A stretch of DNA of 64,000 nucleotides. Source: Synechococcales cyanobacterium CNB. Lineage in GTDB: Bacteria; Planctomycetota; Phycisphaerae; Phycisphaerales; UBA1924. A model generated the notes under the pieces. The model had not been told where the DNA came from. It saw nothing but the letters and a program-made list of their open reading frames with translations, and made no database searches. A program made the position numbers and the translations under genes. Position 1 is the stretch's first letter. The number at the start of each line of letters is the position of its first letter. The stretch spans positions 558,001 through 622,000 of the forward strand of contig SZOZ01000002.1 of NCBI GenBank assembly GCA_030263455.1. The letters are read 5' to 3'. Positions 48,116-58,083 of the stretch are shown piece by piece.

Positions 48116-48154
48116 CGCGGCGCACGGGCGCGGGCGCGACGCCGGTGCGCCGTG

Positions 48155-50458
48155 TCATGGGAGTTTCGCCGACCACTCGGCCGCCTGCTCCGGACGTTCC
48201 CACGCCCCGTAGAGCGATACCAGCAGGCGCACCGTGTCCAGCGTGCGGGCGTGCGCGGGCCCGAGGGTCTGCTCCAGCGTCGCGTGGCCGGCCAGCAGGG
48301 CGGCCTCCGCTTCGTCGTAGCGACCGAGGGCAGTGAGCGAGCGCCCGTGCAGCGCACTGAACCAGGCCCGGCTCAACGGTGGAAGCGTCGCAGTGCCGTC
48401 GGCGAGGATGGCGGCGTACTCTCGCTCGGCATCGGCAGCGCGGCCCGCCGCTTCCATGAGCGAGGCGACTTGGGCCCGGGTCGCCAGCGTGTCCGGGTGC
48501 GACGCACCGAGGGAGACGAGCATCGACGCCGCGGCGGAGGCGAACTCTCGCTCGGCTTCGTCGGCACGATCCAGACGCCGCAGCAGCGAGCCGAGACGAA
48601 CACGGGCGCGGGCCGTGTCGGGGTGGTCCGGTCCGGACACCCTCGCGAGCGCGTCGAGCGCGCCGCGCAGCATCGGCTCGGCCTCCACGGCGCGGCCGGT
48701 GGCTTCGAGCAGCGTCGCGTAGGTCGCGCGCACGATGGCCGAGAGACCCGCGGGGGGGGCGGCCGCCGAGTCCAGCGCAGCGATGGTCTCGCGCCACAGC
48801 CGCTCGGCGTCCTCGACGCGACCATCCTCGAAGTACAGCTTGGCCAGGTTGTGGGCGGTCGTGAGCGTCTCTTCGTGCGCAGGCCCCCGCGCCGCTCGAA
48901 GACGGCCCAGCGCCTCGTCGAAGAGCGTGGCGGCACGCTCCGTCTCGTCCAGCGCATACAGCGCGACCGGCAGGTTCGCCAACGCGAAGAGGTGATCGTC
49001 GTCGTCATCGGGCAGCGTGCGCCGAGCGAGCGCGAGCGCGGCCTCGAACTGCGCCTCAGCCGCCTCGACGTGCCCGAGCCCGTAGAACGTGCGCCCGAGG
49101 ATGTTCCGCAGCGCGACCTCGACCCGCGGCTGGCCGGCCAGGTCCGCGCCGATCGTCGCGGCCGCGTGATCGAGCACCTCGGCGACGGTGATCTCGCGGT
49201 TCTCGCCTCGAGTCGGATCGGCGGCGGCGAGCCACCCTTCGAGCGCATCGACCACCTGACGCCGGGTCTCGGACTGCGCCTTCGCCTCCTTGAGCTGATC
49301 GTCGGCCATCCGTTCGGCGGCACGCGCCCGCTGGTAGAGCGCGGTCATGCCGATCGAGAAGCCCACGAGCAGCACGAGCAGCAGCGCGCCGAAGGCCACA
49401 GGCCCGCGGTGCCGACGCGCCATCTTCGAGAGCACGTACCACCCGCTGTCGCGCTTGGCCTCGATCGGCTCGCCGCGCAGGTAACGCTCGATGTCTCGGG
49501 CGAGTTCACCGGCGTTCTGGTAGCGGCGCTCGCGCTGCTTGCTCAGGCACTTGAGGACGATCGTCTCGACCTCGTCGTTGATCTGCCGGCGGATCGTGCT
49601 GGGGCGGGCCGGCTCGGCACGCAGGATGTTGTCCAGCACGTCGCGCATCGCCCCGATCACTTGGTAGGGGAACCGGCCCGTCAACGCCTGATAGAGCACG
49701 ACGCCGAGCGAGTAGACGTCCGTGCGCACGTCGATCATCGACGGCACGCCCTGCGCCTGCTCCGGGCTGGCCCAGGGCAGCGAGCCGATGAACTGACCCG
49801 TCATCGTCATCAGGCGCGGCTGGGCCTCGTCGCTCATGTCGCCCGTCGCCACTTTCGCCAGGCCGAAGTCCACGACGTGCGGCTCGCCCTTCGCGTCCAC
49901 GCGCACGTTCGCCGGCTTGAGATCGCGGTGGATCACCCCCTTGAGGTGCGCGGCGTTCACCGCGTCGCAGATCTTCACGAACATGGCCAGCACTTCGGAA
50001 ACGCTCGGGTCGTGCTGCGAGAGGTAGACGTCCAGCGTCTGGCCCGAGACGTAGTCCATCACGTAGTAGAACCGGCCCTCCGCCAGGCCCGAGTCGTGCA
50101 CCGCCACGATGTTCGGATGGTCGAGCTGCGCCAGAATCTCCACCTCGCGCTCGAAGCGCGTGCGCTCGCGCGGCCCGGCGAGCGCGCCCTCCAGCAGCAC
50201 CTTGATCGCCACCTTCCGCTTCGTCCCCTTGTGAATGGCCTGGTAGACGACGCCCTGTCCGCCGCGGTGAATCTCGCGGACCACGATGTAGCCGGGGAAG
50301 AAATCCGGCGGGGGCAGGTCGGGGTCGGGGGGGAGGCCGTCCGAGCGGGCCTCGGCGGCGGCCCGGGCCGCGGCGATGAGAGCGTCGTCCGAGCCTGAAC
50401 CGCCCGAGGGGGACGGCGCGGCGTCGTTCGGCCCTGGTTCGTTGGGGCGGTCAGGCAC
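48155..50458 (-). CDS. Transmembrane Ser/Thr protein kinase with a TPR-like tail
   Basis: This 767-residue protein begins with a disordered stretch, then an eukaryotic-type kinase domain (about 55-330) with GGQGVVYQAIHKG, the catalytic Lys in KVAIKVLLEG, HRDLKPANVRVD, DFGLAK and SPEQAQGVP. One membrane helix follows (VAFGALLLVLLVGFSIGMTA). The extracytoplasmic half is a long array of TPR-like helices (AAEAQFEAALALARR, AATLFDEALGRLRAAR, AEREFASAAASML). The GTG at 50458 has GGAGG nine bases upstream. It lies downstream of the cupin and ECF sigma genes on the same strand. Confidence 0.9.
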   Translation of the reverse strand: MPDRPNEPGPNDAAPSPSGGSGSDDALIAAARAAAEARSDGLPPDPDLPPPDFFPGYIVVREIHRGGQGVVYQAIHKGTKRKVAIKVLLEGALAGPRERTRFEREVEILAQLDHPNIVAVHDSGLAEGRFYYVMDYVSGQTLDVYLSQHDPSVSEVLAMFVKICDAVNAAHLKGVIHRDLKPANVRVDAKGEPHVVDFGLAKVATGDMSDEAQPRLMTMTGQFIGSLPWASPEQAQGVPSMIDVRTDVYSLGVVLYQALTGRFPYQVIGAMRDVLDNILRAEPARPSTIRRQINDEVETIVLKCLSKQRERRYQNAGELARDIERYLRGEPIEAKRDSGWYVLSKMARRHRGPVAFGALLLVLLVGFSIGMTALYQRARAAERMADDQLKEAKAQSETRRQVVDALEGWLAAADPTRGENREITVAEVLDHAAATIGADLAGQPRVEVALRNILGRTFYGLGHVEAAEAQFEAALALARRTLPDDDDDHLFALANLPVALYALDETERAATLFDEALGRLRAARGPAHEETLTTAHNLAKLYFEDGRVEDAERLWRETIAALDSAAAPPAGLSAIVRATYATLLEATGRAVEAEPMLRGALDALARVSGPDHPDTARARVRLGSLLRRLDRADEAEREFASAAASMLVSLGASHPDTLATRAQVASLMEAAGRAADAEREYAAILADGTATLPPLSRAWFSALHGRSLTALGRYDEAEAALLAGHATLEQTLGPAHARTLDTVRLLVSLYGAWERPEQAAEWSAKLP

Positions 50459-50576
50459 GGCACAGCCTCCGGGCCGCGGCAACGGGCGGCCGGGTGGAGA
50501 GCGACGCCGCGGGGCGAGGCTCACGCCAATCTACCACTTCCCAGGCGGTTCAGACGGGGCGTCTGCCGGAGCATGA

Positions 50577-51041
50577 TCAGCTGTTAGCAAAGTGGATGCC
50601 GTGCTCGGCCGCGATGGCGACCAGACGTGCCGTGTCGGGCGGGCCGGGGCGGGCGAACACCTCCGCGCAGCGGGAGAAGAAGGTCTCGAAGCCGGCAGGA
50701 GAGGTATGGACGAGCATCCTGAGCGGCCCGTCGCCGCGGTTGCGGTAGGCGTGCACGACGCCGCGCGGGGTGAAGACGACGGAGCCGACCGGCGCCTCGA
50801 CCCACGTGCCGCCCTTGAGGAACTCGACGCGCCCTTCGAGGACAAGGAACCACTCGTCCTCGTTGGCGTGGAAGTGGGGGGGCGGCCCACCGCCGGGCGG
50901 GGTGACAACGGTGAAGAGCGCGTAGCGCCCGTCCGTCTCGGCCGCGCCGAGGTAGATGGTGACTTCGTCACCGAAGGCGCGAATGACGCGGCCCGCGGCG
51001 GGGGGCACGATGCGAGTCCCCTTGACGGATTCAGTGGGCAT
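50577..51041 (-). CDS. Cupin-domain protein
   Basis: This 154-residue single-domain protein has the cupin metal motif GPPPHFHANEDEWFLVLEG and the second cupin motif GSVVFTPRGVVHAYRN. It may be a small metalloenzyme or a sensor. It sits between the ECF sigma gene and the kinase gene, where such proteins can act as anti-sigma or signalling partners, but no anti-sigma feature is visible. Confidence 0.85.
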   Translation of the reverse strand: MPTESVKGTRIVPPAAGRVIRAFGDEVTIYLGAAETDGRYALFTVVTPPGGGPPPHFHANEDEWFLVLEGRVEFLKGGTWVEAPVGSVVFTPRGVVHAYRNRGDGPLRMLVHTSPAGFETFFSRCAEVFARPGPPDTARLVAIAAEHGIHFANS

Positions 51042-51068
51042 GGACGACTGTACGCACGATCGTGGGCG

Positions 51069-51689
51069 TCAGGACACGCTGAAGAACCGCGACTCGGTAC
51101 CCATGGTCTCGCGCAGCCAGTCGTGAGCGCGGGCACGGAGCATGTAGACCGCGCCCTCGGTTCGGCCGAGTTCGCGCGCGACCTCCGCGATCGGTCGGCA
51201 TTCGAGGTCGTACAGCCGCACGACCTTCGCGTAGTCCGTCGGGAGTTTCGCGAGCGTGCGGTCGAGGATTTCGACGGCCTCGCGCCGCGCGGCCTGACGG
51301 CTCGGCGTCGTCGTGGTCATGCCGAGCACCTCGACGAGGCCGACGTAGGAATCCTCGTTCACCGGCCCCTGGACACGGCGCTTGGGATCGGGGCGTTTGG
51401 CGCGTTCGAGGCCTCGCACGGCGTCGCGGACGTTGTTCTCGGCGATGCGCGTCATCCACGCGAGAAACGCGCCCTCGCCCTCCGGCGTGAAGCAGGCGAT
51501 GCGCGTGAAGGCCTCCATGTAGGTAACCTGGAGGACGTCGTCGGCCTCGATCGCACCCTGCCACTGCCTGCCGATGCGGCTCTCGACGCGGCGGCGGAGT
51601 TCCGGGCCGTTGCGGCGCAGGAGTTCGGTGAGCGCGTCGGCGTCGCCCGCGCACGCGCGCTGCACGAGGGTCGGGTCCGCATCGGGCAT
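51069..51689 (-). CDS. ECF-family RNA polymerase sigma factor
   Basis: This 206-residue protein has region 2 (RQWQGAIEADDVLQVTYMEA and FLAWMTRIAENNVRDAVRG) and region 4 (LPTDYAKVVRLYDLECRPIA then EVARELGRTEGAVYMLRARA), the minimum ECF layout. The region 2-4 linker is long. It is followed by a cupin gene and a Ser/Thr kinase gene on the same strand. In Planctomycetes several ECF groups are linked to kinases rather than classic anti-sigma factors, so control by phosphorylation is plausible. Confidence 0.9.
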   Translation of the reverse strand: MPDADPTLVQRACAGDADALTELLRRNGPELRRRVESRIGRQWQGAIEADDVLQVTYMEAFTRIACFTPEGEGAFLAWMTRIAENNVRDAVRGLERAKRPDPKRRVQGPVNEDSYVGLVEVLGMTTTTPSRQAARREAVEILDRTLAKLPTDYAKVVRLYDLECRPIAEVARELGRTEGAVYMLRARAHDWLRETMGTESRFFSVS

Positions 51690-51704
51690 GGTGGGCCGCC
51701 GTTC

Positions 51705-52874
51705 TCAGCCGCAGCCGGCCGTGTAGGCGTTCAGGAAGGCCAGCACGTCGAGCGTGTTGAGGATGGTATCGCCGTTGAAGTCGGCCGAGGGGTCGTTGGC
51801 GGCGTAGGCGTTGAGGAAGGCCAGCACGTCGAGCGTGTTTACGACCGTGTCGCCGTTGAAGTCCGCGGGGCAGAGCGGGGGCACGAGCGAGCGGATGGTC
51901 TCCTCGGCCGAGTCGCCCTCGAGGGCCATCGCGTTGAGCGAGTCCATGTTGTCGGTATGCAGGAGGCCGAGGTCGCCGTGCTGGGCGAAGAGGGCGACGA
52001 CGCCGGGCACGTTGCACACCAGCACGTCCGCCGCGGAGAACCCGAAGAGCAGGAGCGTGGGCGAGCCGGGGGCGAGGGTGAAGTAGACCTCGTCGCCGGG
52101 AGTGAACCGGGCGTCGCGGTCCTCGTCGAAGACGATCAGGCCGTCGATGTCGTCGGCGAACTGGAGGCCGAGCTGGATGAACTGGGCGTAGAGGTTCTCG
52201 GTGCCGGGGATGTTCACGTCGAAATCGACGTAGACGTCCGCCGCGCTCCCGGTACCCGGCAGGAACATGAGCGACGGGCTGCCCTGTGCGAGCGTGAAGT
52301 ACGTCGGAGCGCCGGGGATCGGGATGCCCGTCATCGCGGCGTTCACGTCGTCGAGGTCGCCTGGGGGGAGGTGGTCGGTGGGCGAGGCGACCGGCAGCAG
52401 GCCGAAGACGGTCGGATAGACCGGCGACTGGTTGGTGCGCAGGACGTTGTTGAACAGCCCCATGCTCGTCGGGGGGGGGAGCATCCCGACGCCCTGCTCG
52501 AAGGCCTCGGTCGAGAGGAAGACGTCGCCGGCGGCCTGGTTCTTGTTCGCCTGGTCGAAGACGTTGAACGATGGGATGCGCAGCCGCGACACGCCCACCG
52601 AGAGCGGATCGACCGAGAAGCAGATGATGAACTTCTTGGCGGCCCGGAGGTCCGCGGCGTTCATGGAGACGCCGTTGAGGTCGTCGCCGGGTCGGCCCAT
52701 CCCCATGCCCGGGCCGCCGCCCACGGGCACGGGGAAGCCGCCGAAGGACTCGAAGAGGAGGTCCGAGGGGAGTGCGGAGGGACCGTCGCGTCCGACGCTG
52801 AAGACCGGCTGCGCGGCCGCCGCGCCACCAAGCCCGGCCACGACGAGCACAACTCCGGCCCAGCGCGCACACAT
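51705..52874 (-). CDS. Secreted protein with a C-terminal dockerin-like domain
   Basis: This 389-residue protein has a signal peptide (WAGVVLVVAGLGGAAAAQ) and a beta-rich body (DVYVDFDVNIPGTENLY, VYFTLAPGSPTLLLFG, the latter like a repeated blade). It ends with two near-identical calcium loops, CPADFNGDTVVNTLDVLAFL and ADFNGDTILNTLDVLAFL. This intact tail is the model for the broken one at 13548-13766. The body is known in planctomycete secreted proteins but has no assigned function. It is 15 bp upstream of the ECF sigma gene. Confidence 0.85.
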   Translation of the reverse strand: MCARWAGVVLVVAGLGGAAAAQPVFSVGRDGPSALPSDLLFESFGGFPVPVGGGPGMGMGRPGDDLNGVSMNAADLRAAKKFIICFSVDPLSVGVSRLRIPSFNVFDQANKNQAAGDVFLSTEAFEQGVGMLPPPTSMGLFNNVLRTNQSPVYPTVFGLLPVASPTDHLPPGDLDDVNAAMTGIPIPGAPTYFTLAQGSPSLMFLPGTGSAADVYVDFDVNIPGTENLYAQFIQLGLQFADDIDGLIVFDEDRDARFTPGDEVYFTLAPGSPTLLLFGFSAADVLVCNVPGVVALFAQHGDLGLLHTDNMDSLNAMALEGDSAEETIRSLVPPLCPADFNGDTVVNTLDVLAFLNAYAANDPSADFNGDTILNTLDVLAFLNAYTAGCG

Positions 52875-53037
52875 AGCCGTCTCCGATCGGGGGTTTCCTC
52901 GGCACAGCATCGCAGAAACCCGCGGCTGAATCAAGGGCGATCTTTTTTCGCCGTCGGTCACGCGAATACCGCGATTCGCGCCGAAACGGGTCGGCGGGCA
53001 GCGTCGCCGATTCCCCCACACCGCCCAACTTCCCCCC

Positions 53038-55023
53038 TCACCCGTCAGCCCGTGCTGCCCCGATCTCCCCCGCGTCCGCCACAGGGGGGGAAACGGGGGC
53101 ATGCTCCAGCTGGCGTGCGAGGAACCCGGCGTACCGCCCGCCGAGCGCGAGCAGCGTGTCGTGCGTGCCCTCCTCGACGATTCGCCCGCCGTCGATCACG
53201 ACGATTCGATCGGCGTCACGCACGGTGCTGAGGCGGTGGGCGATGACGAACGTCGTGCGGCCGCGCATGAGCGTGGCAAGGCTCTCGCGGATGAGGGCCT
53301 CGCTCTCCGCGTCGAGGTTGCTCGTCGCCTCGTCGAGGATGAGCACGACGGGATCGGCGAGGACGGCGCGGGCGATGGCGATGCGCTGCTTCTGCCCGCC
53401 GCTGAGGCGCACGCCGCGCTCGCCGATGACGGTGTCGTATCCGCGTTCGAGCCGCTCGACGAACTCGTGGGCGTGGGCGAGGCGGGTGGCCTCGACGATC
53501 TGCCCGCGCGTCGTGCCGCGCCGCGCGTACGCGATGTTCTCCGCCACCGTGCCGTCGAAGAGGAAGACGTCCTGCTCGACGATGCCGAGCAGCCGCCGGT
53601 AGCTCGCCGGCTCGATGGTGCGCAGGTCGATGCCGTCCAGCAGCACGCGCCCGCGCTGCGGGTCGTAGAAGCGAGCGATGAGGTTGCAGAGCGTGGTCTT
53701 GCCCGCGCCGCTCGGACCGACGAGCGCGACAACGCTGCCGGGCGGCACGTCCAGCGACACGTCCTCCAGCACCCAGCGTTCCTCCACCCTCTCACCCTTC
53801 GCACCCGCCCCGCGCGGGTAGGCGAACCAGACGTGCTCCACCGTGATCCGCCCGGCAACGGACGAGCGATCGACCGTTCGCTCGGACCGCTCGTCGGCGA
53901 ACTCGGGCTTCTCGGCCAGGAGGTCGAGCACACGGTCGAGGGCGGCCAGCTGCGTCTGGACGCTGGTTGCGCTCGTCGTGAGCATGGCGATCGGCCCGAG
54001 CAGCATGGTCACGTAGGCCACGAACATCACGAGGTCGCCGGTGCGCAGGCGCTCGCCGAGCACGGCGTAGCCCCCGTAGAGCACGACGCACGCCGTGGCG
54101 ACCGGGATCAGGAAGTCCCACGCCGCCTCGATGCCGCGCGACCACCACCACGCGAGGATTTCCTGGCGGGCGGCGAAGTGGTTGCGGCGCGTGAAGCGCA
54201 GGGCCTCGCCCGTCTCGCGCGAGAACGCCCGCACCACGCGCATGCCCGCGAAGGCCTCGGTCGCGTGGGCGTCGGTCGTCTGCTTCACGGCCTTGATGTC
54301 TCGCTGCACGGGCCGGATGCGCGCGATCCACGCGCGGTGCGTCACCCACACGATCGGCAGCACCAGCAGCCCGCCCGCCAGCATCCGCCAGTCCACGACC
54401 GCGAGGATGATGAGCGTGCCGGTCAGCTGCACGATCGCGCCCCACGGGTTGTAGAAGAGGTTGAAGGTGAGGTCGGAGACGGTGCCCGCGTCCTCGCGCA
54501 GCAGCGCGGTCACCCCGCCGGACTTGAGCCGCTGCACACGGTGGAGCGGCAGCCGCGAGGCGTGCTCGAAGACGCGCCGGCGTACCGCGGCGTGCATGAT
54601 GCGAGTCGCTTTCGTCAGTTTCCACCTGCCCCACAGGCCGACGATCGTTGCGGTGAAGGGCAGCAGCGCCAGGCCGACCGCCACGCACCAGAGCAGCGCG
54701 ACGCGGTCGTGCGGGAGCGGCATCCACGCCGGCAGCGGGTCCGTCCCCAGCACGCTGTCGAAGAGCGCCTTGAGCAGCACGGGCGGCAGCAGCGCGATGA
54801 GCGTGCCGAGCGTGCGCGTGGCGAGCGCGAAAGTGAAGATCGGTCGGGCCGCGTCCGCCAGCCGCCAGAACGCCGCCAGCAGCGACCAGAACGACCGCGA
54901 GCGCGCCCGCCCCTGCTTCGGCCCGTCCTCCGCGCCGATGACGCGATCGCCCTCGTCCGCCTTCTTGCGCTTGCGACGATATTCCTCGAACCACGCGCGG
55001 CTGCTTCGCCCGGTGCCGATCAT
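53038..55023 (-). CDS. ABC exporter (fused permease and ATPase)
   Basis: This 661-residue half-transporter has a soluble N terminus and six membrane helices (about 60-350; FTFALATRTLGTLIALLPPV, VALLWCVAVGLALLPFTATI and others). The ATPase domain has Walker A GPSGAGKTTLCNL, signature LSGGQKQRIAIARAVL, Walker B PVVLILDEATSNLD and IAHRLSTVRDAD. Such proteins dimerise and export lipids, peptides or drugs. The C terminus is short and proline-rich. It is divergent from the symporter gene at 55210. Confidence 0.9.
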   Translation of the reverse strand: MIGTGRSSRAWFEEYRRKRKKADEGDRVIGAEDGPKQGRARSRSFWSLLAAFWRLADAARPIFTFALATRTLGTLIALLPPVLLKALFDSVLGTDPLPAWMPLPHDRVALLWCVAVGLALLPFTATIVGLWGRWKLTKATRIMHAAVRRRVFEHASRLPLHRVQRLKSGGVTALLREDAGTVSDLTFNLFYNPWGAIVQLTGTLIILAVVDWRMLAGGLLVLPIVWVTHRAWIARIRPVQRDIKAVKQTTDAHATEAFAGMRVVRAFSRETGEALRFTRRNHFAARQEILAWWWSRGIEAAWDFLIPVATACVVLYGGYAVLGERLRTGDLVMFVAYVTMLLGPIAMLTTSATSVQTQLAALDRVLDLLAEKPEFADERSERTVDRSSVAGRITVEHVWFAYPRGAGAKGERVEERWVLEDVSLDVPPGSVVALVGPSGAGKTTLCNLIARFYDPQRGRVLLDGIDLRTIEPASYRRLLGIVEQDVFLFDGTVAENIAYARRGTTRGQIVEATRLAHAHEFVERLERGYDTVIGERGVRLSGGQKQRIAIARAVLADPVVLILDEATSNLDAESEALIRESLATLMRGRTTFVIAHRLSTVRDADRIVVIDGGRIVEEGTHDTLLALGGRYAGFLARQLEHAPVSPPVADAGEIGAARADG

Positions 55024-55209
55024 CGAACGATCCTAGCGGTGACATCCCCCGGCGAAGTTCCCTCGCCAACCAACGAGTCTCGACCGTGCAACGGGCCGCG
55101 ACAGTCGGGGAGGGGTTTCTCCGCCTTGTTCTCGGTTCGACCGCTCGCGGCTCGGCGTGGAGCAGCGCCTCGGATTGCGTGGCACGATGGTTCCCTGTAC
55201 CGTGTCGGC

Positions 55210-56772
55210 ATGGCAGGGAAACGCCTCGCCCTTCACTGGAAAATCCTGATCGGGCTTGTGCTGGGCCTCGTCGTGGGTCTCGTCGTGAACGCCGCGTGGA
55301 CGCCGCGAACGTGGGAATCGCTCGGCGTGGACCACCCGAAAGCATACGTCGCGCGCAAGGCGGCGGAAGTGCCCGTGCTGCCGGCGGGCATCGCGCGCGT
55401 CGCCGACCTCGACCCCGCCGATGCCTCGCTCGCGGGGCTGTATCCCTACCAGCTCAGCAAGGCGCAGATCGCACGGTTCAATCTGGAAACACGCCCGGCG
55501 AATCAAAGCCCGTCGTTCGGCGCGCGTGCGGCGAGATTCGTCCGCACACTCAACACCTTCGTCGGCGACCTCTTCATCCGCCTGCTCCGCTTTATCGCGG
55601 TCCCGATCGTGCTCTTCTCGCTCATCGTCGGCGTCAGCAGCCTGCACGACCTGAAGAAGCTCGGGCGCATCGGGGCCAAGACCCTCATCATCTACCTCTG
55701 CACGACCGCGCTCGCCATCACGATCGGCCTGACGGTCGCGAACGTGGTTCAGCCCGGGAGCGCGCGGTTCGTGCCGGCGGAGACACGCGAGCGGCTGGCG
55801 GTCGCGGGGGGGGAGGAGGCCGCCGCGAAGGTCGCCGAGGCAGCCGCCGCGCCCAGCGCCTGGCAGGTGCTCCTCAACATCGTGCCCGTCAACCCGTTCG
55901 AGGCGTTGGCGAAGGGCGAGATGCTGCAGGTGGTCTTCTTCGCCCTGATGATCGGCATCGGCCTCACGTTCATCCCGCGCGACAAGGCCGGGCCGGTCAT
56001 CGCCGCCTTCGACGCCCTCACCGACGTCATCATCCGCATCGTGCACTGGATCATGCTCGTTGCTCCCTACGCCGTGTTCGCCCTCATCGCGCGGGTGCTG
56101 GCGGACCTCGGCCTCGACGTGCTCCGCGCCCTGCTCGCCTACAGCGGCGTCGTCATCGCCGGCCTCGTCCTCATGGCCTTCGTCATCTACCCGTCCATCC
56201 TCCTCACCCTCGCGCGCGGCCGCATGGGCTACCGCCGCTTCTTCCGAGGCATCGCCCCGGCACAACTCCTCGCGTTCTCCAGCTCAAGCAGTTCGGCCAC
56301 CCTGCCCGTGACGATGGACTGCGCCCGCAACCGCCTCGGCATCTCGGAGGACGTCACCAGTTTCGTCCTCCCGCTCGGCGCGACGATCAACATGGACGGC
56401 ACCGCCCTCTACCAGGGCGTCGCCACCGTTTTCATCGCCCAGATGTTCGGCATCCCGCTCGACCTCGGCGCGCAACTCATGATCGTGCTGACGGCCACCC
56501 TCGCCTCGATCGGCACGGCGGGCGTGCCGGGCGTGGGCATCGTCATGCTCGTCATCGTGCTCCAGGCGGTGCGCATGCCGCCGGAGGTGATGACGACGGG
56601 CATCGCCATCATCCTGGGCGTGGACCGCATCCTCGACATGTGCCGAACGACCGTGAACGTCACCGGCGACTGCATGGTGGCGACGCTCGTCGCCGCGACC
56701 GAGAACGAACTGGCGAGCGCGGAAGAAGTGGAAGGGCGCCGCGCCGCCGACGCGGCAGAAGCGGACGAGTAG
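55210..56772 (+). CDS. Dicarboxylate/amino acid:cation symporter (DAACS/SDF family)
   Basis: This 520-residue transporter has the first helix WKILIGLVLGLVVGLVVN, then an unusual insertion of about 80 residues before RLLRFIAVPIVLFSLIVGV. The re-entrant serine motif AFSSSSSSATLPVTMDC and NMDGTALYQGVATVFIAQ mark the substrate and cation sites. DRILDMCRTTVNVTGDCM near the C terminus matches the family. Substrates are aspartate, glutamate or C4-dicarboxylates. Start ATG at 55210. Confidence 0.93.
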   Translation: MAGKRLALHWKILIGLVLGLVVGLVVNAAWTPRTWESLGVDHPKAYVARKAAEVPVLPAGIARVADLDPADASLAGLYPYQLSKAQIARFNLETRPANQSPSFGARAARFVRTLNTFVGDLFIRLLRFIAVPIVLFSLIVGVSSLHDLKKLGRIGAKTLIIYLCTTALAITIGLTVANVVQPGSARFVPAETRERLAVAGGEEAAAKVAEAAAAPSAWQVLLNIVPVNPFEALAKGEMLQVVFFALMIGIGLTFIPRDKAGPVIAAFDALTDVIIRIVHWIMLVAPYAVFALIARVLADLGLDVLRALLAYSGVVIAGLVLMAFVIYPSILLTLARGRMGYRRFFRGIAPAQLLAFSSSSSSATLPVTMDCARNRLGISEDVTSFVLPLGATINMDGTALYQGVATVFIAQMFGIPLDLGAQLMIVLTATLASIGTAGVPGVGIVMLVIVLQAVRMPPEVMTTGIAIILGVDRILDMCRTTVNVTGDCMVATLVAATENELASAEEVEGRRAADAAEADE

Positions 56773-56779
56773 CGGGGCG

Positions 56780-57970
56780 TTACGCCTCGATCGCCATGGC
56801 GACGGCGTTCCCGCCGCCGAGACAGAGCGTGGCGACGCCGCGCCGCGCGCGGGTGCGCCGCAACTGGTGGACGAGCGTGGTGAGCACGCGCGCGCCGGAA
56901 GCGCCGATCGGGTGCCCGAGGGCGATGCCGCCGCCGCAGATGTTCAGCTTGTCCTCGGGGATGCCGAGTTCCTTGATGTTGGCGAGGGTCTGGGCGGCGA
57001 AGGCCTCGTTGATCTCGAAGAGATCGACGTCGGCGAGGGACCAGCCCGCCTTCGTGAGCACGCCGCGGATGCCGCCCACGGGGGCGTCAAAAATCTCGCG
57101 CGGCTCGACGCCGTGGGTGTGGTAGGCGACGATGCGGGCGAGGGGCTTGAGGCCGAGTTCTTCGGCGCGCGTCGCGCTCATCACGAGCACGGCGGCGGCC
57201 CCGTCGGAAATCTGGCTCGCGTTGCCGGCGGTGATGAACTCGTGCCCCGGCACGGTGCGCAGTTTCGCCAGCCCGTCCGCCGTGGTCTCGGGGCGGATGC
57301 CCTCGTCCTGCGAGAGCCCGCCCTCGGGGCCGGGGTTCTTCTTGTTGCCGAGCTGCTCGCCGGTGAGGACGGCGATCTCGGCCTTGAACCAGCCTTCCTT
57401 CGTCGCTTTCGCCGCCCGCTGGTGCGATTGCGCGCTGAAGCGGTCGAGGTCTTCGCGGGCCAGGCCGTGCTTGCGCGCGGTGTGGTCGGCGGCGTTCGTC
57501 ATTCCCCAGCACTCGAAGGCGCAGCACAACCCGTCGTGCTGCATGTGGTCCTCGAACTTCGTCTCGCCGAACTTCACCCCGTCGCGGATGAAGGCGTAGT
57601 GGGGGGCGGCGGTCATGTTCTCGAACCCGCCCGCGATGACGCACTGCGCGTCGCCGGCACGGATGGCCTGCGCGGCGAGCATCACGGCCTCGAGGCCCGA
57701 ACCGCAGACCTTGTTGATCGTCTTGGCCGAGAGCGTCGCGGGCAGCCCCGCCTTCAGCCCTGCCTGCCGCGCCGGGTTCTGGCCCAGGCCCGCCTGGAGG
57801 ACGCACCCGAAGATGCACTCGTCGATCGCGCCGCGCGCGGCCGGAGCGTCGTCGAGCACGGCACGAATGGCGAACGCGCCGAGTTGCGGCGAGGGGGTCC
57901 TGGCGAGCGAGCCGAAGAACTTGCCGACGGGCGTGCGGCGGGCGGCGACGATCACGGGCTGCGCGGGCAT
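56780..57970 (-). CDS. Acetyl-CoA C-acetyltransferase (thiolase)
   Basis: This 396-residue thiolase condenses or cleaves acyl-CoA. The nucleophile is Cys89 in NKVCGSGLEAVM; NEAFAAQ, GGGIALGHPIGASGAR (His353) and the second catalytic Cys383 in CLGGGNAVA are present. CLGGGNAV differs slightly from the common CIGGGQGxA. The length is normal. Its stop is seven bases past the stop of the symporter gene, so the two genes converge. Confidence 0.94.
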   Translation of the reverse strand: MPAQPVIVAARRTPVGKFFGSLARTPSPQLGAFAIRAVLDDAPAARGAIDECIFGCVLQAGLGQNPARQAGLKAGLPATLSAKTINKVCGSGLEAVMLAAQAIRAGDAQCVIAGGFENMTAAPHYAFIRDGVKFGETKFEDHMQHDGLCCAFECWGMTNAADHTARKHGLAREDLDRFSAQSHQRAAKATKEGWFKAEIAVLTGEQLGNKKNPGPEGGLSQDEGIRPETTADGLAKLRTVPGHEFITAGNASQISDGAAAVLVMSATRAEELGLKPLARIVAYHTHGVEPREIFDAPVGGIRGVLTKAGWSLADVDLFEINEAFAAQTLANIKELGIPEDKLNICGGGIALGHPIGASGARVLTTLVHQLRRTRARRGVATLCLGGGNAVAMAIEA

Positions 57971-58083
57971 GGCTCGGTCCTCCGTTAACGCGGTCGGCGG
58001 GGGAGTGCGCCGCCGCCGTGCAACTGTAGGCGACGGCGCGGGACGTCCGGCCGGCGAACGACCGGGCGAGGATACGATCGCCG

